From NCBI RefSeq assembly GCF_030814415.1, contig NZ_JAUSVB010000005.1:1-64000 (forward strand): DNA of 64,000 bases, given 5' to 3'. Made by a program: the position numbers and the translations under genes. Under the pieces are notes generated by a model that saw only the letters and a program-made list of their open reading frames with translations, did not search any database and had not been told where the DNA came from. Every line of letters begins with the position of its first letter. Position 1 is the first letter of the stretch. Below are positions 1 through 7,748 of this stretch, in pieces. The DNA comes from Cellulomonas humilata (lineage in GTDB: Bacteria; Actinomycetota; Actinomycetes; Actinomycetales; Cellulomonadaceae).

Positions 1-1881
1 CTGCAGCCTGCGGAGGACCGGTACGACTTCTCGCGGCTCGATGCGATCGTCGCGCGGGCCACGGCCGAGGGCCGCTCGATCGTGCTGGCGACGCCGAGCG
101 GCGCGATGCCGCCGTGGCTCGCGCAGGCCCACCCCGACGCGTGCCGGGTCGACTTCGAGGGCCGCCGGCACGTGTACGGCCAGCGCCACAACCACTGCCC
201 GTCCTCGACGGCGTTCGCGCGGCTGTCGGTGGCGCTCGCGGGCCGGTTGGCGCAGCGGTACGGGGACAACCCGGCGGTGGTCGCGTGGCACGTCGGCAAC
301 GAGTACGGCGGCGCCTGCTACTGCGAGGAGTGCGGGGCGGCGTTCCGCGTCTGGCTCCGCGAGCGGTACGCCACGCTGGACCGGCTCAACGACGCGTGGA
401 ACACCACGTTCTGGTCGCACACGTTCACCGACTGGGACCAGGTCCAGCCGCCGACGGCCCTGTCCGAGCACTGGCGCGGACCGAACCACACCGCCTTCCA
501 GGGCATCACCCTCGACTACCGTCGCTTCATGTCCGACGCGCTGCTCGGCGGGTTCCTCGCGGAGAAGGCGGCCATCCGCGCGCACGTCCCGCACACCCCC
601 GTGACCACCAATCTCATGGGTCTGTACCAGCCGATCGACTACCACCGGTGGGCCGAGCACCTGGACCTGGCGACGTGGGACAACTACCCGCCCGAGGACC
701 CGTCGCCGATCCGCACGGCCGCCCGGATGGCCCTCGCGCACGGGGCGATGCGAGGCCTGCGCGGGGGAGCGCCGTTCTGGGTGATGGAGCAGACCCCGTC
801 GACCACCGCGAGCCGCGACGTCAACGCCGTGAAGCGTCCGGGCGTGCTCGGGCTGTGGACGTGGCAGTCGGTCGCGCACGGCGCCGATGCGACGCTGTTC
901 TTCCAGCTGCGGCAGTCGCGCGGCGCGTGCGAGAAGTACCACGGCGCCGTCCTCGACCACGCGGGTCGGACGGACACCCGGGTGTTCCGCGAGGTCGCCG
1001 CGCTGGGGGCGCAGCTGGCGAGCCTGGGGGACGCCACGCTCGGCGCCCGCACGCCGGCGCGCGTCGCACTGCTGCTCGACTGGGACTCCTGGTGGGCGGT
1101 CGAGATGTCCGACGGACCCAACCGGAACGTCCGCTACCTCGACGTGCTCACCAGCTACCACCGCGCACTGTGGAACCTGAACGTCGCTCTCGACGTCGTC
1201 CCCGTGACGACCGATCTCGACGGGTACGACGTCGTCGTCGCGCCCCTGCTGCACCTGGTCAAGGGCGACCTGCCGTCGCGGCTGCGGGCGCTGGTCGAGC
1301 GCGGCGGGACGCTGCTGACCACGTTCCTGTCTGCGCGGGTGGACGAGGACGACAACGCGTTCCTCACCGACGCCCCCGGTCCGCTGCGTGACCTGCTGGG
1401 CCTGCGGGTGGAGGAGACCGACGCGCAGCAGCCGTCGGTGGTGAACCCGGTGACGCTCGACGGGGTGGTCCACGAGGCTCGGCACGTCTTCGAGCTCGTG
1501 GTGCCGGACGAGTCGACGACCGTGGTCGCGACGTACGGCGCCGACTTCTACGCGGGCTCCCCGGCCGTCACGCGGGCTACGCGGGGTCGCGGCGAGGCCT
1601 GGTACGTCGCGACGGCGCTCGACGACGCCGGTGTCGCGGACGTCGTCCGGCGCGTGGTCGACCGGCACGGGCTCGTCGGACCGCACGCCGACACCGAGGG
1701 CGTCGAGGTGGCCGACCGCGTCTCGCCGGAAGGTGGCCTGCACCGGTTCGTCCTGCACCACGGCGCCGACCCCGTGACGGTGACGTCCGAGGTCACCGGC
1801 ACCGACCTGCTCACCGGCCGACGCATCGAGCTCGGCACGCCCCTGACCTTGTCCCCGACGGAGGTGCTCGTCCTCTCATGA
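1..1881 (+). CDS. GH42 beta-galactosidase (5' end outside window)
   Basis: The reading frame is open from the first base, so the N-terminus lies outside the window. The visible 626 residues carry the GH42 signatures. The acid/base glutamate is in HVGNEYGG (window codon 101) and the nucleophile glutamate in VMEQTPS (codon 263). A paired-cysteine motif near codons 106-112 (CYCEEC) resembles the GH42 zinc cluster. The last third matches the glutamine-amidotransferase-like trimerisation domain and the small C-terminal beta domain of the family. Family knowledge: these retaining enzymes remove terminal galactose from oligosaccharides, usually inside the cell. The stop codon overlaps the ATG of the GH39 gene (ATGA), so the two are translationally coupled in one operon for hemicellulose side-chain removal. 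GH42 also contains alpha-L-arabinopyranosidases, so the exact sugar is uncertain. Confidence 0.9.
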   Translation: MQPAEDRYDFSRLDAIVARATAEGRSIVLATPSGAMPPWLAQAHPDACRVDFEGRRHVYGQRHNHCPSSTAFARLSVALAGRLAQRYGDNPAVVAWHVGNEYGGACYCEECGAAFRVWLRERYATLDRLNDAWNTTFWSHTFTDWDQVQPPTALSEHWRGPNHTAFQGITLDYRRFMSDALLGGFLAEKAAIRAHVPHTPVTTNLMGLYQPIDYHRWAEHLDLATWDNYPPEDPSPIRTAARMALAHGAMRGLRGGAPFWVMEQTPSTTASRDVNAVKRPGVLGLWTWQSVAHGADATLFFQLRQSRGACEKYHGAVLDHAGRTDTRVFREVAALGAQLASLGDATLGARTPARVALLLDWDSWWAVEMSDGPNRNVRYLDVLTSYHRALWNLNVALDVVPVTTDLDGYDVVVAPLLHLVKGDLPSRLRALVERGGTLLTTFLSARVDEDDNAFLTDAPGPLRDLLGLRVEETDAQQPSVVNPVTLDGVVHEARHVFELVVPDESTTVVATYGADFYAGSPAVTRATRGRGEAWYVATALDDAGVADVVRRVVDRHGLVGPHADTEGVEVADRVSPEGGLHRFVLHHGADPVTVTSEVTGTDLLTGRRIELGTPLTLSPTEVLVLS

Positions 1882-3389
1882 ACCGCGTCCTGATTCCCGC
1901 CGAGCCGTCCGGTCCGCTCCCGTCCGCGTGGCGCGAGTGCGTCGGCACCGGCCGCCTCAACCTCGCCCTGCGCGCCGACTACCAGGAGTCCGCCGCGCTG
2001 GTGCAGCGCGAGATCGGGTTCCGCTACATCCGCGGCCACGGCCTGCTGTCCGACGACATGGGAGTGCTGCGCGAGTCGGAGGGCGTGACCCGGTACACGT
2101 TCACCTACGTCGACCAGGTGGTCGACTCCTGGTTGCGGATCGGCCTCAAGCCGTTCCTGGAGCTCGGCTTCATGCCGTCGGCGCTCGCGTCGGGGGACCA
2201 GACGGTCTTCTGGTGGAAGGGCAACGTCACCCCGCCGCGCTCGCACGACGACTGGGCCGCGATGGTCCGCGCCGTCCTGCGACACCTGATCGACCGCTAC
2301 GGCCTGGACGAGGTGCGCACCTGGCCGATCGAGGTGTGGAACGAGCCGAACCTGACCGTGTTCTGGGAGGGTGCCGACCAGGCCGCGTACCACCGGCTCT
2401 ACGAGGTGACGGCCCGTGCGGTCAAGGACGTCGACGCGTCCCTGCAGGTGGGCGGGCCGGTCCTGTCACCCGGGTCCGACGAGTGGTGGGCGCCGTTCGC
2501 CGACTTCGTCGCGGCGCGGGACGTGCCCATCGACTTCGTCAGCCGGCACGCGTACTCGTCGGGACCCGTCCAGCAGGTGCCGTTCGGGGTCTACCAGACG
2601 TTCGAGCGACCGCAGGCGCTGCTCGACCAGTTCGACGCACCCCGCCGCTACCTGGCGGGCACAGCGCTCGCGGGCCTGCCCGTGCACATCAGCGAGTTCA
2701 ACACGTCGTACCGCCCCGACAACCCGGTCCACGACACCGCGTGGAACGCCGCCTACCTGGCCCCCGTGCTGGCCGGCGGCGGGGACCTCGTCGACTCGTT
2801 CTCCTACTGGACCTTCTGCGACGTGTTCGAGGAGGCGGACATCCCGACGTCGCTCTTCCACGGGGGCTTCGGGCTGCTGACCCACCGCCAGGTGCGCAAG
2901 CCGACGTACCACCTGTACGCGTTCATGGCCCGGATGGGCCGGTCGGTCCTCGCCCGCGGCGACGACCACCTCGTGTGCCGTGACGACGACGGTCGCGTGA
3001 CGGTCCTCGCGTGGCAGCCGGTGGGGGGTTCCGACGACGGCCCGTACGGCTCTGCGCCCGCGACCCATGAGCTCCGGCTGCGGGTGCCGGTCGCGTCGGA
3101 CGTCGCGGTCGTGCGGCGTTCGGTGAACGAGACCGAGGGCAACGCCTGGACGGCCTGGCGCGAGCTCGGTCGGCCCCGGAACCCGTCCGAGCGAACCCTC
3201 GACCTGCTGCGCGACGCGTCGACCCCGGCCGTGCGGCACCACGCGCTGTCCGCGGTCGACGGTCACGTGGACCTCGACCTGGTGCTCGGGCAGCACGAGG
3301 TCACCCTGGTGGAGCTCGTGCCGGTGAGGTCCGACGAGCACCCCGGCCTGGACGACCGGCGGCTCCTCGGCCAGGACGTGGTGGGATGA
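1878..3389 (+). CDS. GH39 beta-xylosidase-like glycosidase
   Basis: This 503-residue protein has the GH39 catalytic pair: acid/base E156 in IEVWNEPNL and nucleophile E273 in HISEFNTSY. The 117-residue spacing equals that of E160/E277 in the Thermoanaerobacterium beta-xylosidase. A (beta/alpha)8 barrel fills about residues 1-350, followed by a beta-sandwich typical of the family. No signal peptide is visible, so it probably works in the cytoplasm on imported xylo-oligosaccharides. It overlaps the GH42 gene by 4 bp and the next membrane protein gene by 4 bp. GH39 also includes alpha-L-iduronidases and other specificities; the xylan genes nearby favour beta-xylosidase. Confidence 0.88.
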   Translation: MNRVLIPAEPSGPLPSAWRECVGTGRLNLALRADYQESAALVQREIGFRYIRGHGLLSDDMGVLRESEGVTRYTFTYVDQVVDSWLRIGLKPFLELGFMPSALASGDQTVFWWKGNVTPPRSHDDWAAMVRAVLRHLIDRYGLDEVRTWPIEVWNEPNLTVFWEGADQAAYHRLYEVTARAVKDVDASLQVGGPVLSPGSDEWWAPFADFVAARDVPIDFVSRHAYSSGPVQQVPFGVYQTFERPQALLDQFDAPRRYLAGTALAGLPVHISEFNTSYRPDNPVHDTAWNAAYLAPVLAGGGDLVDSFSYWTFCDVFEEADIPTSLFHGGFGLLTHRQVRKPTYHLYAFMARMGRSVLARGDDHLVCRDDDGRVTVLAWQPVGGSDDGPYGSAPATHELRLRVPVASDVAVVRRSVNETEGNAWTAWRELGRPRNPSERTLDLLRDASTPAVRHHALSAVDGHVDLDLVLGQHEVTLVELVPVRSDEHPGLDDRRLLGQDVVG

Positions 3390-4081
3390 CCGCCATGGCG
3401 ACGAAGCCCGACGACGAGATCGGTACCGGTCCGCTCCCGCGCTGGTCGGCGGTCGTGTACTGGTTCCTCGTGGTCGAGGGGATGCTCCTCCTGACGTCCG
3501 CGCCTGGGCTGGTGCTGCTGGGGCTGCTCGACCGGGACGTCAGCAACGTCCCGCTCGTCGCGCTCGCGTTCGTGCCGTTCGGTCCGGCGGTGGCGGCGGC
3601 GCTCTTCGCGTGGCGGGTGTTCGCCCGCGACCGCGACCTGTCCCCGGCGCGGCACTTCTGGCGGGGCTATCGGCTCGACGTCCTCGACGTCCTGCGCTGG
3701 TGGGTCCCGACCCTCGGGATCCTCGGCATCGTCGCCGTCAACCTCACGCACCTGGGCGCGACCGGCCTCCCGCCGGCCCTCGGGATCGCGCTCGGGGCGG
3801 TCGCGGTGCTCGTGGTGCTCTGGGCCGGGCACGCCCTGGTGCTCAGCGCGCTGTTCTCGTTCCGCACCCGCGACGTCGCCCGGCTCGGCGCGTACTTCGT
3901 GGCGGGCAAGCCCCTCGTCACGCTCGGGTTCGTGTCCGTCCTGGTGCTCACCGGGGCGCTGGCGTACGCGTCGGACTGGCTCCTCGTCCTGCTCGCCGCC
4001 CCGCTGACCTACCTCTACGCGCGCACGGCCGCACCGGTCGTGAAAGCCACCGAGCACCAATTCACGGACCGCCCGGAATAG
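3386..4081 (+). CDS. DUF624 (YesL-like) membrane protein
   Basis: This 231-residue protein has about five to six hydrophobic segments (near residues 22-45, 52-75, 105-125, 130-155, 180-215) and the overall look of the DUF624/YesL family. Family members sit beside glycosidases and sugar ABC transporters in Firmicutes and Actinobacteria, but no biochemical role is established. The ATGA overlap with the GH39 gene makes it the third gene of a coupled operon. A second possible ATG lies four codons inside. The stop codon is the first base of the left arm of a strong hairpin, so transcription probably ends directly behind it. The family call rests on context and hydropathy. Confidence 0.65.
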   Translation: MTAMATKPDDEIGTGPLPRWSAVVYWFLVVEGMLLLTSAPGLVLLGLLDRDVSNVPLVALAFVPFGPAVAAALFAWRVFARDRDLSPARHFWRGYRLDVLDVLRWWVPTLGILGIVAVNLTHLGATGLPPALGIALGAVAVLVVLWAGHALVLSALFSFRTRDVARLGAYFVAGKPLVTLGFVSVLVLTGALAYASDWLLVLLAAPLTYLYARTAAPVVKATEHQFTDRPE

Positions 4082-4115
4082 GTCAGGCCCGCAGCCGGAG
4101 GCTGCGGGCCTGACC
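4081..4115. terminator. Hairpin between convergent genes
   Basis: A perfect 16-bp inverted repeat (arms 4081-4096 and 4100-4115) encloses a 3-nt loop. It lies between the DUF624 gene and the convergent surface-protein gene and could stop transcription from both sides. There is no clear T-run, as is common for actinobacterial terminators. Confidence 0.8.
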
Positions 4116-4134
4116 TCGTGCGTAGCGCCGTGCG

Positions 4135-5805
4135 TCAGCGCCGCGCGAAGCGGCGCAGGCCGACTCCGGCTGCGACGACCATCGCGCCGAGAAGGGCCAA
4201 CAGCCCGGCCTGCGACCCGGTCGCCGCCAGCGTGCCCTCGGTCGCCGTGGGAACCACGGTGCTCACCGGCTCGACCGGCGCGGCGGCCACGGGTGCCGCG
4301 GGGACAGCCGGCGCCACGGGTGCGCCGGGCACCGGAGTCGCCGGGACCGGAGGTGTCACCACGGTCGGCTCCAGTCCGAAGGTGTAGGTGGCGCCGCCGA
4401 CGACGATCTGCTCGATGACGGCGTCACCGATCACCCCGGAACCCAGCGAGTAGCCGACGCCGATGACCTTCGCGTTGGGGTTCGCCGCGGAGAAGGCCGC
4501 GATGGTGCCGAGGGACTCGTAGCCCGCGCCTGCCGGTACGCCGAACCCGGTCTTCGAGGTCCACCAGTTGCCCTCGCCGTAGGCCCAGGGCTCGTACACG
4601 AGGTAGCCGTCCCAGGTGCCGTTGCCGTCGCGGTCGACGGCGAGCTGCACGCTCGGGCGGACGCCGGAGTACGAGGAGAACTCGATGCTGGTCGTTGCGG
4701 CGTCCGTGAGCGGGAAGCTCGCCGCGACGTAGCCGGCGGCCTTCGACTGGGTCAGGCCGGGGTTGTCGGTGCCCGTCTCGGTCCACACGTGCAGACCGTT
4801 CTCGACGTACTCGTGGTGGCCGAACGTGCGGTTCTGCATGCCCCACCCGGCCGCGTTCTTGTCGGTCGAGTGGACCGTGGTCACGACAGGAGGCGTGACG
4901 ACCACGGGTGCGAGCCCGAAGGTGTAGGTGGCGCCGCCGACGACGATCTGCTCAATGATGGCGTCACCGATCACACCGGAGCCCAGCGAGTAGCCGACGG
5001 CCATGACACGCGCGCCGGGGTTCGCTGCGGAGTACGCGTCGATGCTGCCGTAGGACGCGTAGCCCATGCCGGGCGTCACGCCGAACCCAGCCGCCGAGGT
5101 CCACCACATGCCGTCGGCGTAGGCCCACGGCTCGTACACGAGGATGCCGTCCGCCGCGCCGTCGGCATCCCGGTCTACGACGAGCTGCGCGCTCGGGCGG
5201 ACTCCGGAGAACGAGGCGAACTCGATGGTGGTGGTCGCGGCGTCCGTGAGCGGGAAGTCCGCGGGGACGTAGCCGGCGGCCTTCGACTGGGTCAGGCCGG
5301 GGTTGCCGGTGCCCGCCTCGGTCCACACGTGCAGACCGTTGGTGACGTATTCGTGGTGGCCGAACGTGCGATCCGTCATGGTCCAGCCAGCCGCGCTCTT
5401 GTCGGTCGAGTGGACCGTGGTCACAGCGAGCGGCGCGGCTCCCGCGACCGGCTCGGTGACGACCGGCTCGACCGGGACGACGACGTCAGCCGGCGTCTCC
5501 TCGACGATGACCGAGGCGTCGTCGGTCGAGGGCTCCTCGGCCGGGCCTGCCTCGGGGGCGACCTCGGTCGACTCCTCGTCGGTCGACTCCTCGTCGGTCG
5601 ACTCCTGGTCGACCGGTGCGTCGTCGGCGTCGGGGTCGATAGCGATGACCTCACCCGGCGTCTCGATGTCGTCGATCGCGACGATGTCCTGTGCCGTGCC
5701 GTTCGACACCTCGAGGTGGTCGTCGGCCATCGCCGGCACGGCGACGGCGCTGAGCAGCACGGCGCTCGTGGCTATCGCGCCGATGCGGTATCTGGTGCGC
5801 TTCAC
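4135..5805 (-). CDS. Sortase-anchored surface protein with two 171-residue repeats
   Basis: The GTG at 5805 follows a good ribosome site (GGGAGG) and begins a signal peptide ending in AVAVPAMA, giving 556 residues. An open frame continues upstream to 5931, but it crosses the promoter region and is not signal-like. After an acidic Thr/Ser/Glu-rich linker (about residues 35-125) come two copies of a 171-residue domain. Each starts VTTVHSTDK and ends GATYTFGL. A Pro/Val/Ala-rich stalk, the motif LAATG, a hydrophobic segment and a FARR tail follow. LAXTG is the class-E sortase signal of Actinobacteria, so the protein is probably linked to the cell wall. Each domain is rich in aromatic residues (HVWTE, YEPWAY, WWTS) and has a DxDxDG-like acidic loop, which would suit carbohydrate or calcium binding. 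Function is unknown; regulation is probably by the divergent GntR gene. Confidence 0.75.
   Translation of the reverse strand: MKRTRYRIGAIATSAVLLSAVAVPAMADDHLEVSNGTAQDIVAIDDIETPGEVIAIDPDADDAPVDQESTDEESTDEESTEVAPEAGPAEEPSTDDASVIVEETPADVVVPVEPVVTEPVAGAAPLAVTTVHSTDKSAAGWTMTDRTFGHHEYVTNGLHVWTEAGTGNPGLTQSKAAGYVPADFPLTDAATTTIEFASFSGVRPSAQLVVDRDADGAADGILVYEPWAYADGMWWTSAAGFGVTPGMGYASYGSIDAYSAANPGARVMAVGYSLGSGVIGDAIIEQIVVGGATYTFGLAPVVVTPPVVTTVHSTDKNAAGWGMQNRTFGHHEYVENGLHVWTETGTDNPGLTQSKAAGYVAASFPLTDAATTSIEFSSYSGVRPSVQLAVDRDGNGTWDGYLVYEPWAYGEGNWWTSKTGFGVPAGAGYESLGTIAAFSAANPNAKVIGVGYSLGSGVIGDAVIEQIVVGGATYTFGLEPTVVTPPVPATPVPGAPVAPAVPAAPVAAAPVEPVSTVVPTATEGTLAATGSQAGLLALLGAMVVAAGVGLRRFARR
4372..4884 (-). 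repeat. Second copy of the 171-residue surface domain
   Basis: This is the C-terminal copy. It aligns with 4912-5424 without an evident gap, and the copies are 540 bp apart. Long stretches are identical in protein, including PGLTQSKAAGYV and GSGVIGDA. The DNA is also nearly identical over long runs, so recombination between copies is possible. Confidence 0.85.
4912..5424 (-). repeat. First copy of the 171-residue surface domain
   Basis: This N-terminal copy begins VTTVHSTDK at 5424 and ends at the TYTFGL motif. It shares the acidic DRDADG loop and the WWTS motif with the second copy. Confidence 0.85.
5564..5608 (-). repeat. Three tandem 15-bp units in the acidic linker
   Basis: The unit TCGGTCGACTCCTCG occurs three times in a row (the last with one change) and encodes the EESTD repeats of the linker. 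The unit length keeps the reading frame, so slippage would change linker length without breaking the gene. Confidence 0.8.
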
Positions 5806-5852
5806 GGTTCGTTCCTCCCTGTGGCGGGCGTCTCGACCCGCGTGGCGCGGTG

Positions 5853-5867
5853 CATTCGCACCGAATG
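5853..5867. promoter_or_regulatory. Inverted repeat in the divergent regulatory region
   Basis: CATTCG-CAC-CGAATG has two perfect 6-bp arms with a 3-bp spacer. It lies just upstream of the surface-protein gene and next to the GTATAC array. It may be a second operator, but no protein can be assigned. Confidence 0.35.
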
Positions 5868-5875
5868 GTTCTATC

Positions 5876-5902
5876 CTGGTATGCCGGTATACCCGTATAC
5901 AG
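5876..5902. promoter_or_regulatory. Triple GTATAC operator candidate
   Basis: Three GTATAC-like hexamers (5879 GTATGC, 5887 GTATAC, 5895 GTATAC) are spaced exactly 8 bp apart. The middle one sits in the perfect palindrome GGTATACC (5886-5893). GGTATACC is the core of known operators for FadR-subfamily GntR regulators such as UxuR/ExuR. The position between the divergent surface-protein and GntR genes fits autoregulation and control of the surface protein. Confidence 0.6.
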
Positions 5903-5988
5903 GGACATTGGTCCCATGTTTGGCTCTCCACCGGTCGGTGGGATCGGGCTACTGTCGGGAGTCGCCTCGTGAGCCGTAGGAGCCGTCC

Positions 5989-6669
5989 GTGCCGCTGAGT
6001 TCGCCGAAGGAACCGCTTCGGCCCACGTCGATGACCGACCAGCTGGTCGAGACCGTGCGTTCTGCGATCGTCAAGGGAGATCTGCTGCCAGGTGAGGCAG
6101 TCCGCGAGGCGGACCTCGCCAAGACGTTGGGTGTCTCACGCACGCCGATACGGCAGGTGCTCCAGCGGCTCGCGGAGATCGGCCTCGTGCGCATCGACGT
6201 CGGCCGCCGCTACACCGTCACACCTGTCGAGCCCGAGCAGCTCCAGCAGATCGTGGTCGTCCTTGCCGAGCTGTTCGGCCTGGCGACCCGGCTGGCCGTC
6301 GCGAACCTCACCGACGAGGACCGAGAGTGGGTCGCGCAGGCAGGGCGCGCCGCGAGCACGGCCGATCCCACGGCGCCGACCACCGTCGCTCCCGGGTTCT
6401 TCGACCTCGTCCTGGGACGCTGCGGCAACGCGGTCCTTGTGGAGAGCGTCGATCGCTACCGCGTCCACGTCACACGCATGCGGACGCTCGTCGGCGGGGC
6501 GCCCGAGGTCGAAGCGCGGCGGATGGCGGCGATCCTCGCCGAGGTCCCGCGCCGGGACGGCGATGCCTTGGCGGCTCTGGCGCGCGACGTCTTTCTCGAG
6601 CACGGGACCGAGCTCGTGGCCACAGTGGCGGAGCGGACGCAGGCTGAGCAGCCGGGCGTCGCTCAGTAG
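5989..6669 (+). CDS. GntR-family transcriptional regulator (FadR-like)
   Basis: This 226-residue protein starts at a GTG. The winged helix covers about residues 18-80, with the GntR signature LGVSRTPIRQVLQRLAEIGL. The helical C-terminal half (about residues 85-220) is consistent with an FCD-type ligand domain, though shorter and without all metal-binding histidines evident. Such regulators often sense sugar acids or organic acids. It is divergent from the surface-protein gene, with the triple GTATAC site between them. A TACTGT hexamer at 5950-5955 could be its -10 element. The ligand is unknown. Confidence 0.85.
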   Translation: MPLSSPKEPLRPTSMTDQLVETVRSAIVKGDLLPGEAVREADLAKTLGVSRTPIRQVLQRLAEIGLVRIDVGRRYTVTPVEPEQLQQIVVVLAELFGLATRLAVANLTDEDREWVAQAGRAASTADPTAPTTVAPGFFDLVLGRCGNAVLVESVDRYRVHVTRMRTLVGGAPEVEARRMAAILAEVPRRDGDALAALARDVFLEHGTELVATVAERTQAEQPGVAQ

Positions 6670-6727
6670 CCCCCGGGGCCGGTCGCAGACTCGGCGGCGG
6701 TCGTCACCACCGTCGTCGGCCGACGGC

Positions 6728-7729
6728 TCACAGCCTGACGAGCGTCTTGCCGGTCGTCTCGCCGCGCATCATCGCCAGGAAGGCGTCGACCGCGTGGTCC
6801 AGGCCGTCGACCACGGTCTCGTCGTACGCGATCTGCCCGGCGGCGAACCATCCGCGCATGTCCGCGAGGAACGCGGGGTAGTGCTGCAGGTGGAACGGGA
6901 CGGTGAACCCGCGCAGCATCAGCCCCTGCTGGATGATCCGCGCCAGGTTCCGGGGCCCGGGCTGCGGGTGCTCGTCGTTGTAGCCGGAGATCGCCCCGCA
7001 CACGGCGACCCGACCGTCCCGTCGCAGCATGCCGATCGCAGCCTCGAGGTGCGCGCCGCCGACGTTGTCGAAGTACACGTCGATCCCGTCCGGCGCGGCC
7101 GCGCGCAGCCGCCGGTAGAGGTGACCGTCCTTGTAGTCGAAGGCCGCGTCGAACCCATACCGCTCCTGCACCAGCGCCACCTTCTCGGGCGACCCGGCGG
7201 ACCCGACCACGCGCGACGCGCCCTTGAGCCTGGCGATCTGTCCCACGATCGACCCGACCGCGCCGGCCGCCCCCGACACGAACACGACGTCACCGGGCTG
7301 CATCGACGCGATCTGCAGCAGCCCGAGGTGCGCCGTGAACCCGGTCAGGCCGAGCACCCCGAGGTACGCCGACAACGAGACGCCGTCGTCGACCACCCGG
7401 AACTGCGCTGCATCCCCCTGCGCGACGTCCCGCCAGCCGAGGTCGTGGGTGACGGCGGCGCCGACCGGGACGTCCGCCGACGTGGACTCCACCACCCGGC
7501 CGACCGCGCCGCCGGTCATCGTCGCGTCCAGGGCGAACGGAGCGACGTACGACTCGGCGTCGTTCATCCGGCCGCGCATGTAGGGGTCCACCGAGAGGAA
7601 CTCGTTGGCGACGCGCACCTGGTCTCTGTCCAGGGCGGGCAGGTCGACGGTCACGGTGCGGAAGTCCTCGGGCACCGGCCAGCCCTGCGGCCGACGGACG
7701 AGCTGGACCTGGGTGCTGGTGGTCGTCAT
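6728..7729 (-). CDS. NADP-dependent oxidoreductase (MDR, prostaglandin reductase/CurA type)
   Basis: This 333-residue zinc-independent medium-chain dehydrogenase has an N-terminal catalytic fold with VDPYMRGRM (about residues 47-55). Its Rossmann fold carries the nucleotide motif SGAAGAVGSIVGQ near residue 155, and YFDNVGG follows. These are the hallmarks of 2-alkenal/prostaglandin reductases, which use NADPH to reduce activated double bonds. The physiological substrate is unknown. It lies 19 bp downstream of the GH67 gene on the same strand and could be co-transcribed. A CATCAT hexamer 6 nt before the ATG could also give it its own leaderless transcript. Confidence 0.85.
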   Translation of the reverse strand: MTTTSTQVQLVRRPQGWPVPEDFRTVTVDLPALDRDQVRVANEFLSVDPYMRGRMNDAESYVAPFALDATMTGGAVGRVVESTSADVPVGAAVTHDLGWRDVAQGDAAQFRVVDDGVSLSAYLGVLGLTGFTAHLGLLQIASMQPGDVVFVSGAAGAVGSIVGQIARLKGASRVVGSAGSPEKVALVQERYGFDAAFDYKDGHLYRRLRAAAPDGIDVYFDNVGGAHLEAAIGMLRRDGRVAVCGAISGYNDEHPQPGPRNLARIIQQGLMLRGFTVPFHLQHYPAFLADMRGWFAAGQIAYDETVVDGLDHAVDAFLAMMRGETTGKTLVRL

Positions 7730-7748
7730 CCCTCGATGATGGTGCAGG

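Noticed and set aside
5564..5608. Short tandem repeat considered as CRISPR or contingency locus
   Set aside because: Units are 15 bp, contiguous and in frame, coding EESTD; no spacers. It is protein linker repetition.
6670..6727. Terminator between the convergent GntR and oxidoreductase genes
   Set aside because: Only a short CCCCGGGG self-complement is visible, not a convincing hairpin.
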